Shown here: positions 32,946-41,439 of the stretch, piece after piece
How the letters are laid out: each line of letters begins with the position of its first letter
Position numbering within the stretch: position 1 is the stretch's first letter
Assembly (NCBI GenBank): GCA_910578715.1
Contig: CAJTRL010000025.1
Location: forward strand, 1 to 47,320
DNA from: an uncultured Lachnospiraceae bacterium
GTDB taxonomy: Bacteria > Bacillota > Clostridia > Lachnospirales > Lachnospiraceae
DNA: 47,320 nt
Direction of reading: 5' to 3'
Made by a program: the position numbers and the translations under genes
The notes under the pieces: model-generated
Database searches by the model: none
What the model saw: the letters and a program-made list of their open reading frames with translations, nothing else
Told to the model about the DNA's origin: nothing

Positions 32946-33192
32946 ATTTATAGAATAAGTGGGCGTTGCTTCGCATTATCTGGTCAAACAGCCGCATTTC
33001 ATTTTCGGAAAAACCATCCTTTTTCAACCAGGTATAAGATGGTAACTGGCATCTTGCGGAATCAAAACCATTGTCCGTAGGACGTTCAAAGTGGACTTCC
33101 ACTTTTTGGATGCCGTCTTCTTCAAAAACCTGTGTATGCACAATCTCCGTGCCATCGGCAAGAACCATATAAGGATAAACCATGAGCTTCAA
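32914..33192 (-). CDS. Small partner protein of DUF4160
   Basis: A 92-residue protein with a beta-rich N-terminus (MKLMVYPYMVLADGTEIVHT, VEVHFERP) and a helical C-terminus (FSENEMRLFDQIMRSNAHLFYKYG). I recognise it only as a hypothetical protein of the kind found next to DUF4160 genes. AAAAGGAG lies upstream of the ATG, and a good promoter is at 33224-33252. It heads a two-gene unit with 32643-32945. Confidence 0.7.
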   Translation of the reverse strand: MKLMVYPYMVLADGTEIVHTQVFEEDGIQKVEVHFERPTDNGFDSARCQLPSYTWLKKDGFSENEMRLFDQIMRSNAHLFYKYGANGGVQIA

Positions 33193-33223
33193 CTCCTTTT
33201 TCAGTTGTCGTGCTTATTGAATT

Positions 33224-33252
33224 ATTATAGCAGACGCAGGTTTAAAAGTCAT
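33224..33252 (-). promoter_or_regulatory. Promoter of the DUF4160 pair
   Basis: On the minus strand, -35 ATGACT (33247-33252), a 17-bp spacer and perfect -10 TATAAT (33224-33229). Confidence 0.65.
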
Positions 33253-33305
33253 TAAAAATCCCGAAAGGGAGAACGGAAAAACAGAGTAATTATTGTGAAC
33301 TTAAA

Positions 33306-33581
33306 GTGGAATGTGACAAGTTTTTATCCAATACCAATAATAAAGAAAGGGATATTAGTATTGGGCAGAATATGAAAGAACTTAATCGGGATATAAATTG
33401 TGGAAAAGAAACCGTTAAATTAGTTTTGCAATTTCCAGATGAAGAACAAGATACCATTTTGATACAGAAAGAGGTTAAGGCAATCCTTATTGCCGAACTG
33501 TATGAACAGATAAAAAAAATGCAGAAAGAACCAAAAAGCAAAACCCCTGGTTCTCTAAACGGAAGGAGTGATTGCAAATGA
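33306..33581 (+). CDS. Small hypothetical protein coupled to the serine recombinase
   Basis: An ORF of up to 91 residues. The start is uncertain: a GTG at 33306 or an ATG at 33372, neither with a good ribosome site. The product is charged and helical at the C-terminus (IAELYEQIKKMQKEPKSK). The stop overlaps the recombinase ATG by four bases (ATGA), which indicates translational coupling. Position suggests an accessory factor such as a directionality or expression regulator, but I do not recognise the family. Confidence 0.6.
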   Translation: MECDKFLSNTNNKERDISIGQNMKELNRDINCGKETVKLVLQFPDEEQDTILIQKEVKAILIAELYEQIKKMQKEPKSKTPGSLNGRSDCK

Positions 33582-35254
33582 AGAGAGTGCGGATATTATT
33601 GAGGGTCAGCTCCAGTCAGCAGTTGGAAGCGGACGGTGATTTATCCGTCCAGCGCCGTCTTGTACTGGACTATGTTCAGACGCATGACGACTGGAAACTG
33701 GACGGCAAGGAGTATTTCGAGGGCAGTAAGAGTGGTTATAAGACTGCTGTAAGCGAAAGAGATACCTTACAGGAGGCTCTGGAGGATGCCAGAAACGGGG
33801 AATATGATATTCTGGTTGCTTATAAGGACGACCGAATTGGCAGGCGTATGTGGGAAATCGGCGCATATATCATGACGCTAAAAAGCCATAATGTGGATAT
33901 CTATACAGTCAGGGATGGCTGTATTTCCCCTGAAAGCAGCGATATCATGGGACAGATAATGCTGGCCCTCAGATATGGAAATGCACAGAAAAGCAGCGCC
34001 GATACGGGAATGAGAGTTAAAGATACCGCCCAAAAATTAGTACAGCAGGGCAAATTCATGGGCGGTAAGGCTCCTTACGGATATGAATTGGTATTATCTG
34101 GCGAATTGAGCAAACATGGCAGGGCGTTACATCGTTTTAATATAATCCCTGAACAGGCAGAAGTGGTAAAACATATTTATGACTTATCCTTCCATCAGGA
34201 ATTTGGCTCGACAAAAATAGCCAGATTGCTTAATGAAGATGAATATTACAAAACCATGGCTCCCATAAACACATGGAAAAGCGGTACCATCACAAGTATC
34301 CTGACAAATCCTGTCTATGCAGGACATATTGCGTATAAGCGCAGAGAACGGAAGAACGGAAAATACCACAGACTGGACAATGAAGACTGGATAAAGTCAA
34401 ATGCCCCTGACAGGAACATACAGATTATCAGCGGTGAATTATGGGACAGGGTACAGGATAAACGCAAGCGCAGGTCTGATAAATATATAAAGACACTGGA
34501 ACATAAGAATGTGAAAGTAATTAGGAGGAACGATGGTATGCTGTCATTGATAGATGTTATTTATTGTGGATACTGTGGACGAAAATTGACAAATGGAACC
34601 AAATATGCTTATTGGACGATAAAGGACACTGGAGAAAAAAAAGCAAGTAAAACGCCAGTTTACCGTTGCCAGTCTGCACAGTCGGGAATACCGCATAATA
34701 AAGCGTCACAGTTTCGCGCCGATAAAATTGAAGGTATTATATCTGACTGCATGGCGGAATACATAGAGTGTTTACAGAAAAATGAGAATATTTTTGATGC
34801 GATAGAACAAAATCAGAATGAAGAAAAAAGGAAGCAAGAAGCAGAGATAGCAAAGATGCAAAAAGAAATTGATAAAGTGATGCAGGCAGTAGAAAACATG
34901 GAAGAACATATTCCAGAAGCTATAACAGGAAGTTATCCCCTGTCACTGGAAGAACTGGCATCTGCTATTCGTAAACAGAAAGAGAAAATCACGGAACAGG
35001 AACAGAGAATACAGGAAAAAAAGGATAGTCTAAATGGAATGGCGGTCACTACAGGCGAATGGCAGTCACTGAAATCCAATATTCCTACATGGAAACAGGT
35101 ATTTAAGAAAGCGAATACACAGACACAAAGGGTGCTGATAAATAAACTGATTGAACGGATTGATGTCACAGACGAACAAATTGTGGTACGATTCAAAATT
35201 AACCTGAATGACTTTTTACCACGAATGGATGGCGATTCCCCTACCACTCCGTAA
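33578..35254 (+). CDS. Large serine recombinase
   Basis: A 558-residue protein from the ATG at 33578, with GGAAGGAG ten bases upstream. The catalytic domain has the serine in ILLRVSSSQQ and the arginine region in YKDDRIGRR. The recombinase domain follows (GGKAPYGYELV, TSILTNPVYAGHIAYKRR), then a zinc ribbon (YCGYCGRKL with the later YRC) and a long coiled coil (about 415-490). It should integrate and excise the element by two-base crossover. The last four codons (T-T-P-stop) lie in host-gene sequence beyond the att core, so its stop codon is supplied by the target site. Confidence 0.93.
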   Translation: MKRVRILLRVSSSQQLEADGDLSVQRRLVLDYVQTHDDWKLDGKEYFEGSKSGYKTAVSERDTLQEALEDARNGEYDILVAYKDDRIGRRMWEIGAYIMTLKSHNVDIYTVRDGCISPESSDIMGQIMLALRYGNAQKSSADTGMRVKDTAQKLVQQGKFMGGKAPYGYELVLSGELSKHGRALHRFNIIPEQAEVVKHIYDLSFHQEFGSTKIARLLNEDEYYKTMAPINTWKSGTITSILTNPVYAGHIAYKRRERKNGKYHRLDNEDWIKSNAPDRNIQIISGELWDRVQDKRKRRSDKYIKTLEHKNVKVIRRNDGMLSLIDVIYCGYCGRKLTNGTKYAYWTIKDTGEKKASKTPVYRCQSAQSGIPHNKASQFRADKIEGIISDCMAEYIECLQKNENIFDAIEQNQNEEKRKQEAEIAKMQKEIDKVMQAVENMEEHIPEAITGSYPLSLEELASAIRKQKEKITEQEQRIQEKKDSLNGMAVTTGEWQSLKSNIPTWKQVFKKANTQTQRVLINKLIERIDVTDEQIVVRFKINLNDFLPRMDGDSPTTP

Positions 35255-35870
35255 AGACCCGGTTCAGCGCAAAGGTAATAATCGCATAAATGTTTGCCCG
35301 CAGAGACGCCTCCGGCCAGGTCGGATAGATTTCGCTGCTCGCCACATTTTTTACATAATCCGGAAAAGATACCTGAACGTTTGACGCATACGCCGTCGGC
35401 CGGCCCAGATGTACCGTAATCGGATTCGGGATGATTACCTGACGCAGTACGCGGGGCTCCTCTATGGGCGCCTCCTGATGGCGCATTTCCCGCATGGACG
35501 CCGCCGGCCGGCCGAGCGCAATTTCCGTCGCTCCCGCCCCCCGCTGCCCTTCCGATAAGGGAACGAACGAAAGCGGCAGAAGTGCGGTCTCCCTGTCATA
35601 AATGGGAAGTCCGGTGACATGTATCGTATGGAATCCCGCCGCCTGTGCGATGACGTCATAGCCAATATAAGGTGTTCCGCCATAATAAGGGTCGAGGGAA
35701 AGCTCCCTTCCCACCGTTTCCAGCGAAACCAGCTGTGCTTCTCCGCTCTCATCCGTCGTCAGTTCATAGACATTCCGCCCCCGTTCATCCAGAATCCTGA
35801 TTTGCACGCCCGCTAACGGAATCGCATCCTGGGCGGTTCTCGCCTGTATCAAAAGATAGCCAATCGCCAT
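35242..35870 (-). pseudogene. N-terminal part of split SpoIID/peptidoglycan-binding/LysM protein
   Basis: This is the 5' part of the split gene. The start is the ATG at 35868-35870 (MAIGYLLIQ), with AAGGAG eight bases upstream; the frame is open to 35909. Residues about 1-95 look like a carboxypeptidase-regulatory-like beta domain (IPLAGVQIRILDERGRNVYEL, TDESGEAQL). A spacer and the start of the SpoIID-like domain follow (VASSEIYPTWPEASLRANIYAIITFALNRVF). As it stands translation ends at a TAG supplied by the inserted element, directly after FTEW. The rejoined protein would be about 605 residues. Confidence 0.85.
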
Positions 35871-35946
35871 AAATGAAAATGCTCCTTTTTCTGCTCCATA
35901 AAAGTTCATGCTCTATTATATGAACGGGAACGGAAAAAGGGAACCG

Positions 35947-37368
35947 CTATATAACCTGATACGCTTTCCATCGTCCGCTTTTCCATCGAAACAGAATCAG
36001 CGAAGCCTTAATCGCCCAGTCGCAAATCATAGCCAGCGTCACACCGACAACACCGAGATGACATACAACGCCAAACAGTACGGCCAGAGACGTTCTGCAC
36101 ACCACCGTCGCAAAAATCGAGGCGTACATGGTAAAACGGACATCCCCCGCCGCCCGCATTCCGTTGGAGACCGAAAAAGCAACCGGACAAATCAGCGCAT
36201 TAAACGTATTATGCAGTACTACCAGAAGCAGAATCAGCTGCACCGTCCCACCGCCCAGACTGTAAAACCGCAGCACCAGAGGCGCCAGCAGGAAAAAGAC
36301 AAAATTCCATAGAATACCTCCCAGATAGGTGAGCCGCAGCATTTTTTTCATATAATACTCCGCCCCTTCTTTATCTCCGGCCCCCATATACTGGCCGATT
36401 ACCGTAATAAACGCAGGCCCCATCGCGCTGCAGAAAAGGGAAGCCATCGACCAGAAAGTCTGCGCGATGCCATTCGCCGCAATCTGCATCGTTCCAAACA
36501 TCGCAACGATGGAGCTCAGCGCGACTTTGGCAAGCTGAAACAGCCCGCTCTCCACACTGTTCGGAATCGCAATATGAAAAATACGCCGAATCATATCCCT
36601 GTCCCATGCAAAAACCCTGGACAGTTTCACATATATCTGGTTTTTCCCGTCCAGCGAGAAAAAAAACATGGCCGACGCCGCAAAAACACGGGAAATCAGA
36701 GAGGGCATGGCGACGCCCGCCACCCCCGCATGCAGTACGAATACCCCGATGATATTGCCGATGACATTGATGGCATTCATCAGGATGGACACTTTCATTA
36801 TCAGCTTTGTCTTTCCCATGCTTCGAAACAATCCGGCACAGGCATTATAAACGGCCAGGAACAAAAAAGAACAGGCGCTTATCCGAAGATATACCATTCC
36901 CGCTTCCAGAACATCCGCCTCCACTTTGCCAAACAGAATCGAAAATATCTGCCGCCCGGCCAGTAAGACAATTCCCTGCATCAGCAGAGAAACCAGCGCA
37001 ACGGTCATCACGAGCTGACTCGCCGAGTCAATCCCTTTCTCACGGTTTCCGCTGCCCACATACTGGCTCGCCACGACCGCTCCGCCGGAAGCAAGGGCGT
37101 TAAACACCATGATAAAGACATTATTCAGCTGGTTGACCAGCGAAACGCCGGAGACCGCCGCCTCCCCCACATAGCTGACCATGAGCGTATCCATAATGCC
37201 GACCGAAAGCGCCAGAAACTGCTCCACCACAATCGGTACAATCAGATTTTTCAAATCCCGGTTGGAAAAACGTTTCCGCTCCTCCGGAATCTGCTGTTTC
37301 GGCTCCACGATTCGCGTAAGCAGCCTCTGCCCGGCATTTTGCATTCCCGCGTATTCTTCCTTCTTCAT
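35947..37368 (-). CDS. MATE family efflux transporter
   Basis: About 473 residues from the ATG at 37366-37368 (MKKEEYAGM), with an AAAGG site upstream; the frame is open to 37545 but that extension has no membrane or conserved sequence. Twelve hydrophobic helices form two repeats, with FLALSVGIMDTLMVSYVGEAAVSGVSLV and FNALASGGAVVASQYVG in the first and PNSVESGLFQLAKVALSS in the second. Export of cationic drugs or metabolites by sodium or proton antiport is the family role; the substrate is unknown. It stands alone after a terminator. Confidence 0.92.
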   Translation of the reverse strand: MKKEEYAGMQNAGQRLLTRIVEPKQQIPEERKRFSNRDLKNLIVPIVVEQFLALSVGIMDTLMVSYVGEAAVSGVSLVNQLNNVFIMVFNALASGGAVVASQYVGSGNREKGIDSASQLVMTVALVSLLMQGIVLLAGRQIFSILFGKVEADVLEAGMVYLRISACSFLFLAVYNACAGLFRSMGKTKLIMKVSILMNAINVIGNIIGVFVLHAGVAGVAMPSLISRVFAASAMFFFSLDGKNQIYVKLSRVFAWDRDMIRRIFHIAIPNSVESGLFQLAKVALSSIVAMFGTMQIAANGIAQTFWSMASLFCSAMGPAFITVIGQYMGAGDKEGAEYYMKKMLRLTYLGGILWNFVFFLLAPLVLRFYSLGGGTVQLILLLVVLHNTFNALICPVAFSVSNGMRAAGDVRFTMYASIFATVVCRTSLAVLFGVVCHLGVVGVTLAMICDWAIKASLILFRWKSGRWKAYQVI

Positions 37369-37420
37369 ACTATCCATTCCTTTCCTGAAAATTCGTGTCC
37401 GCCGCATGATAACGCTCAAA

Positions 37421-37448
37421 AGTGCGCCAGGCTTCTGCCTGACGCACT
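37421..37448 (-). terminator. Terminator-like hairpin upstream of the MATE gene
   Basis: AGTGCG/CGCACT with an inner CAGGC/GCCTG pairing around TTCT, followed on the minus strand by CTTTTGAG. It probably ends transcription from the carbonic anhydrase side or acts as an attenuator in the MATE leader. Confidence 0.5.
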
Positions 37449-37661
37449 TTACATTGTCAAATTCTGTCAAAATTTTAAAACACCCGCTGGAAAACCAAAT
37501 GTCCGCTTCGCGGGTTCCGGTTTTTCTGTATTGGCCTCTCACCATTTAAACTCGCAAACCCGCGCTTTCAGCGCTCCCTGTCCGATTTCATCGGACGTTT
37601 GCTCGCTATTAGTGCAAGAAAAGCAAATGTCCGCTTCGCGGCCGCTTGCTTTTCTTTTGCA
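37449..37661. repeat. Hairpin-rich spacer with an 18-bp direct repeat
   Basis: CAAATGTCCGCTTCGCGG occurs at 37496-37513 and 37624-37641. A long hairpin (GTGCAAGAAAAGCAA at 37612-37626 with TTGCTTTTCTTTTGCAC at 37646-37662, two-base bulge) follows the carbonic anhydrase stop codon and is probably its terminator. TGTCCGA/TCGGACG forms another hairpin near 37580-37598. No ORF is supported. Confidence 0.6.
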
Positions 37662-38222
37662 CTACATAAACTCTACGCGGCCATCTTCGATGTGGTAGAT
37701 TGCGCCGACCACCTTTACGCTGTCGGCCATATGTAAATTGCTCTTAATTTTCTGAATGCTGTTCTCCACATTCAGGCAGCTTGCTTTATATCCGTCCTTC
37801 TCTTCTCCGATTGCCGCTTTGATTTCATCCGTAATCGTCTGAATGAAGCCTTCCGCTCCTCCGCCGATTGCCGCTCCTACCGCGCCGCAGTTCGTATGGC
37901 CGAGCACAACAACCAGGTTAGAGCCCAGATGGTCTGCCGCGTATTCCACGCTTCCGAGTTCAAAATCCTTAACCACGTTTCCGGCAACGCGAATCGTGAA
38001 CAGTTCTCCGATTCCGGCTGAGAAAATGCTCTCCGGTATTACGCGGGAGTCGGAACAGGTGAGCACGACCGCATAAGGAAACTGGCCGTTTTCACAGGTA
38101 TTTTTACGAATTGCCGGAGAAATATCTCCCGGATTGGCGGAGGCGTTCAGATACTTCTCATTCCCCTGTTTTAATTTTGCTAACGCCTCTTCCGCCGGTA
38201 AACCTTGTACATGACTGGACAT
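37662..38222 (-). CDS. Beta-class carbonic anhydrase
   Basis: About 186 residues from the ATG at 38220-38222 (MSSHVQGLP), with AAGGAGGG eight bases upstream; the frame runs to 38297 but without a better site. Zinc ligands and catalytic residues are visible in VVLTCSDSRV (Cys, Asp, Arg) and VLGHTNCGAVGA (His, Cys). It interconverts carbon dioxide and bicarbonate. There is no signal peptide, so it is cytoplasmic. A hairpin follows the stop codon. Confidence 0.95.
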   Translation of the reverse strand: MSSHVQGLPAEEALAKLKQGNEKYLNASANPGDISPAIRKNTCENGQFPYAVVLTCSDSRVIPESIFSAGIGELFTIRVAGNVVKDFELGSVEYAADHLGSNLVVVLGHTNCGAVGAAIGGGAEGFIQTITDEIKAAIGEEKDGYKASCLNVENSIQKIKSNLHMADSVKVVGAIYHIEDGRVEFM

Positions 38223-38283
38223 TTTGTAACCCTCCTTTTTGTTTTTCAGTATAGCATTCTGCGCGATTCTTGTAAAGTTCGCG

Positions 38284-38541
38284 CTAACATTCCACAATCA
38301 GATAACGCCCGTCTCCGACATCGAATACTTCATCGGCTTCCAGAATTTCTTCCTCGTCCGCGCCTTCCATGTCCACGCCCTGTTCGTCAAAATAATCCCA
38401 GACGTCTTTCACGGATTCCACAACAACCGCCATACATTCCTCCAGAAAATTATCCGCTTCTTCCAGCGTCTCCGCCACATCCTCCGGAAACAGCTGACCT
38501 TGTTTCTGCAAAAAACATTGCAGTACAGCATCGTCGAACAT
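38284..38541 (-). CDS. Small acidic hypothetical protein
   Basis: An 85-residue, strongly acidic protein (ADEEEILEADEVFDVGDGRYLIVEC) with an N-terminal helical part (AVLQCFLQKQGQLFPEDVAETLEEADNF is predicted helix). A strong ribosome site (GGAGAGGGG) precedes the ATG. It lies 61 bp upstream of the carbonic anhydrase start on the same strand. I recall similar short acidic proteins in Lachnospiraceae but know no function. Confidence 0.65.
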   Translation of the reverse strand: MFDDAVLQCFLQKQGQLFPEDVAETLEEADNFLEECMAVVVESVKDVWDYFDEQGVDMEGADEEEILEADEVFDVGDGRYLIVEC

Positions 38542-38600
38542 CGTAAACCCCTCTCCTTTCGCTTTTTAGACAATCACCCCACCGGAAACATGGGATATCA

Positions 38601-38636
38601 GTGTAATACCCCGTAGCCATCTGAGGGGTATTACAC
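38601..38636 (-). terminator. Hairpin after maf
   Basis: GTGTAATACCCC and GGGGTATTACAC pair perfectly over 12 bp with a 12-base loop. It lies downstream of the maf stop codon on the minus strand. Further pairing (GCCAAA/TTTGGC and TCATGT/ACATGA) lies between it and the stop codon, at about 38650-38676. A U-run is lacking. Confidence 0.55.
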
Positions 38637-38680
38637 CCTCGCGGCAGTTGCCAAATTCATGTAAACATGACTTTGGCTCG

Positions 38681-39280
38681 TTACTCGCGGGAATCAAGCA
38701 GTTCCCTCTGCTTCATTTCCTGATAAACTCTTCCCACAGGCAGCCCGACGACATTCGCATAGTCGCCGCAGATACCCTGGATATACGCCGCAAAACGGCC
38801 CTGAATCGCATAGGCGCCCGCCTTATCCATCGGCTCCCCGGATTCGATATAACGCTCGATTTCCTCCTCCGTCATAGGAAAAACGGTAACGTCCGTGCAT
38901 TCATGAAAGGTATAAAACATTGCCGGCATATCCGCGCTCTTCCAGGCAAGCGTCACCCCGGTATAGACCTGGTGGCTCTTCCCCTGCAGTTCCCACAGCA
39001 TATCAAAAGCCTCTTCCTTATCCTTTGGTTTTCCCAGAATCTTATTCCAGCAGGACACTACCGTATCGGCGCCGATGACGACAAAGTCTTCTTTCATCGT
39101 CCCGGAAAGTTTTCCGCAGATATCGACCGCCTTCTGATAGGACAATTCCTCTACAATATCTTCCGGCGATTCCTTACTGATGATTTCCTCTTTTGTGCTC
39201 GGCATCGTTTTAAACGAAAGGCCAATCTGTTTTAACAGTTCTTTTCTTCTCGGCGAGGCCGACGCTAATATGATTTTCAT
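38681..39280 (-). CDS. maf: Maf-type nucleotide pyrophosphatase
   Basis: A 199-residue Maf/Ham1-fold enzyme. Motifs are LASASPRRKELLKQIG, the KA segment, VVIGADTVV (catalytic Asp), ILGKPKDKEEA, HQVYTGVTL and a DKAGAYAIQG loop. It hydrolyses non-canonical or modified nucleoside triphosphates such as dTTP/UTP or modified bases. GAGGAG precedes the start, and the ATG overlaps the ppk stop by four bases, so the two are translationally coupled. Confidence 0.95.
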   Translation of the reverse strand: MKIILASASPRRKELLKQIGLSFKTMPSTKEEIISKESPEDIVEELSYQKAVDICGKLSGTMKEDFVVIGADTVVSCWNKILGKPKDKEEAFDMLWELQGKSHQVYTGVTLAWKSADMPAMFYTFHECTDVTVFPMTEEEIERYIESGEPMDKAGAYAIQGRFAAYIQGICGDYANVVGLPVGRVYQEMKQRELLDSRE

Positions 39281-41409
39281 AAGACTCCTCCATGCCCCAT
39301 CTCGGGAATAAATATCCTTCTGTCCGCCGCCTCTTCCTGTTTCTTTGCGCAGTTTTCCGCCAGCTCACAGAATGCGAGCTGCGAATTAAATTTTTCTTTT
39401 CCGCGCATATCCACTTTTACATAAGTGTCATCGGAAAGCAGCACGTGCGCCTTAACGTTATCTTTTAACTGATATTCCAGAATCTGCATAATTTTATCCT
39501 GTAACGCGGGCTTCTCCACCGGAAACATAATTTCCACGCGTCTGTCCAGATTCCGCGGCATCCAGTCCGCGCTGGCACAGTAATACTCCTGTCTTCCGTC
39601 ATTTTCAAAATAAAAGATTCTCGCATGCTCCAGATAGTTTCCAACAATAGAGCGGACGCGGATATTTTCGCTGATGCCGGGAATACCTGTTTTCAGGCAG
39701 CAGATGCCCCGGATAATCAAATCAATTTTCACGCCCGCCGCGCTGGCTTCATAGAGCGCTTCGATAATATTTTTATCGCACAGGGCGTTCATCTTTGCGA
39801 TAATTCTCGCCGGCCGGCCCTGTAAGGCATGCTCTTTTTCCCTGGCAATCAGGTAAAGAAATCTGTCTTTCAGCCACAGCGGCGCCAGCGACAGTTTATT
39901 CCAGGAACGGGGCTCGGAATAACCGGAAAGCATATTGAATACCGCGGTGGCATCTTCCCCGATTGTCTCGGAACAGGTCAGGAGGCCCAGGTCCGTATAC
40001 AATTTGGCCGTGGAATCGTTGTAGTTGCCTGTTCCCAGATGCACATAACGCCTGATACCGTTTTCTTCCCTCCTGACGACCAGCGTAATCTTGCTGTGGG
40101 TCTTTAAACCGACCAGCCCGTAAATGACATGGCATCCCGCTTTTTCCAGCCTTCTTGCCCAGACGATATTATTCTCCTCGTCAAAACGCGCTTTCAGTTC
40201 CACCAGCACGGAAACCTGTTTCCCGTTATCCGCCGCCTGTTCCAGCGCCGCGATAATCGGCGAATTGCCGCTGACCCGGTACAGCGTCTGCTTGATTGCA
40301 AGCACATCCGGGTCTTTGGCCGCCTGCCTGATAAAGCGGACGACCGGTTCGAACGTCTGATACGGATGGTACATCAGAATATCTTCTTTCCTGATACAGG
40401 CAAAAATATCCGGGTCCTCCGACAGCTCCGGCACGGGCCAGTCCCCGTGGTAGTGATGTTCTCTCAGATATTCGAACCCGTCCAGCCCATACATTTTCAT
40501 CAAAAAAGTAATGTCTAACGGTCCGTCGATAGGGTAAATGTCCTCATTGCCGATATGAAGCTCATCCTGTATGATTTTCAGAAGCCTTTCATCCATTCCC
40601 CCCTCAACTTCCAGACGGATTGCCTGTCCCCACTGTCTCTTTTTCAGCTGCTTCTCGATTTCAACCAGCAAATCGCCCGCCTCTTCTTCCTCTATCAGCA
40701 AATCCGCATTCCGCATAATCCGGAACGGATGGGCACAGACAATATCATAATTTAAAAACAGCTTCCGAATATTCCGCTCGATAACTTCTTCCAGCAAAAT
40801 AACGGCTTTTCCTTCCGCCGCCGGAATAAAGACGATTCTGGAGAGCACGCTGGGAACCTGCACGGTCGCAAATTCCAGGTCCTCCTCGCCGCTCTTTTTT
40901 CTGACAAGCGCGCCGATGTTGAGCGTCTTGTTGCGAATCAGAGGAAAGGGCCTGGAAGAATCCACCGCCATCGGTGTCAGCACCGGATATACGTTATCCT
41001 CAAAGTACTCATCCACATAGGCTGCCTCTTCTTTCGTCAGTTCCTCGTGATGGCCGATTACCCGGAGCCCGTTTTCCAGAAGCTGCGGAAGCAGCGAACG
41101 ATATGTAGCATACTGCCTCTTCACCAGCGCATGGGTCTCCTCGTTCACCGCCGCAAGCTGCTCTTTCGGCGTCATGCCGGCAATATCCTTTTTCGTATAT
41201 CCGGCATTTACCATATCCTTCAAAGACGCGACGCGGACCATAAAAAATTCATCCAGATTGGAAGCCGAAATACTTAAAAATTTCAGCCGTTCAAATAACG
41301 GTAGTTTTTTATCTTCCGCCTCGCTCAAAACTCTTCTGTCAAAAAGAAGCCAGCTCATTTCCCTGTTTGTATAATATTCCGATTTTGAAAATTCCGATTT
41401 TTCCGCCAT
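39277..41409 (-). CDS. ppk1: Polyphosphate kinase 1
   Basis: A 710-residue protein of full family length. The N-terminal domain has the family start (YTNREMSWLLFDRRVLSEA, SNLDEFFMVRV). The two phospholipase-D-like C-terminal domains contain YHPYQTFEPVV, IKQTLYRVSG, the phosphorylated-His motif GLKTHSKI and HLGTGNYND. It makes polyphosphate reversibly from ATP. It is directly followed by maf and preceded by the exopolyphosphatase-type gene, forming a polyphosphate operon. Confidence 0.97.
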   Translation of the reverse strand: MAEKSEFSKSEYYTNREMSWLLFDRRVLSEAEDKKLPLFERLKFLSISASNLDEFFMVRVASLKDMVNAGYTKKDIAGMTPKEQLAAVNEETHALVKRQYATYRSLLPQLLENGLRVIGHHEELTKEEAAYVDEYFEDNVYPVLTPMAVDSSRPFPLIRNKTLNIGALVRKKSGEEDLEFATVQVPSVLSRIVFIPAAEGKAVILLEEVIERNIRKLFLNYDIVCAHPFRIMRNADLLIEEEEAGDLLVEIEKQLKKRQWGQAIRLEVEGGMDERLLKIIQDELHIGNEDIYPIDGPLDITFLMKMYGLDGFEYLREHHYHGDWPVPELSEDPDIFACIRKEDILMYHPYQTFEPVVRFIRQAAKDPDVLAIKQTLYRVSGNSPIIAALEQAADNGKQVSVLVELKARFDEENNIVWARRLEKAGCHVIYGLVGLKTHSKITLVVRREENGIRRYVHLGTGNYNDSTAKLYTDLGLLTCSETIGEDATAVFNMLSGYSEPRSWNKLSLAPLWLKDRFLYLIAREKEHALQGRPARIIAKMNALCDKNIIEALYEASAAGVKIDLIIRGICCLKTGIPGISENIRVRSIVGNYLEHARIFYFENDGRQEYYCASADWMPRNLDRRVEIMFPVEKPALQDKIMQILEYQLKDNVKAHVLLSDDTYVKVDMRGKEKFNSQLAFCELAENCAKKQEEAADRRIFIPEMGHGGVL

Positions 41410-41439
41410 ACCCCTTTTATCCTGTCCTTTCCCCCTGTT

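Larger units (their letters stand above)
32562..35245. mobile_element. 2.68-kb serine-recombinase element inserted in a SpoIID-type gene
   Basis: The host gene is interrupted exactly between the codons for FTEW and YRSQG. The two junctions share the 4-bp core TACC (32558-32561 and 35242-35245). Keeping one copy gives GAG-TGG-TAC-AGA, which restores the frame. Inside are a DUF4160-type pair (minus), a small ORF and a large serine recombinase (plus). No terminal inverted repeats were seen, as expected for serine-integrase elements. Confidence 0.88.

Noticed and set aside
31366..35909. Two independent genes, or a frameshifted pseudogene
   Set aside because: The protein sequence joins exactly across the element at a shared 4-bp core, so insertion is the simpler explanation.
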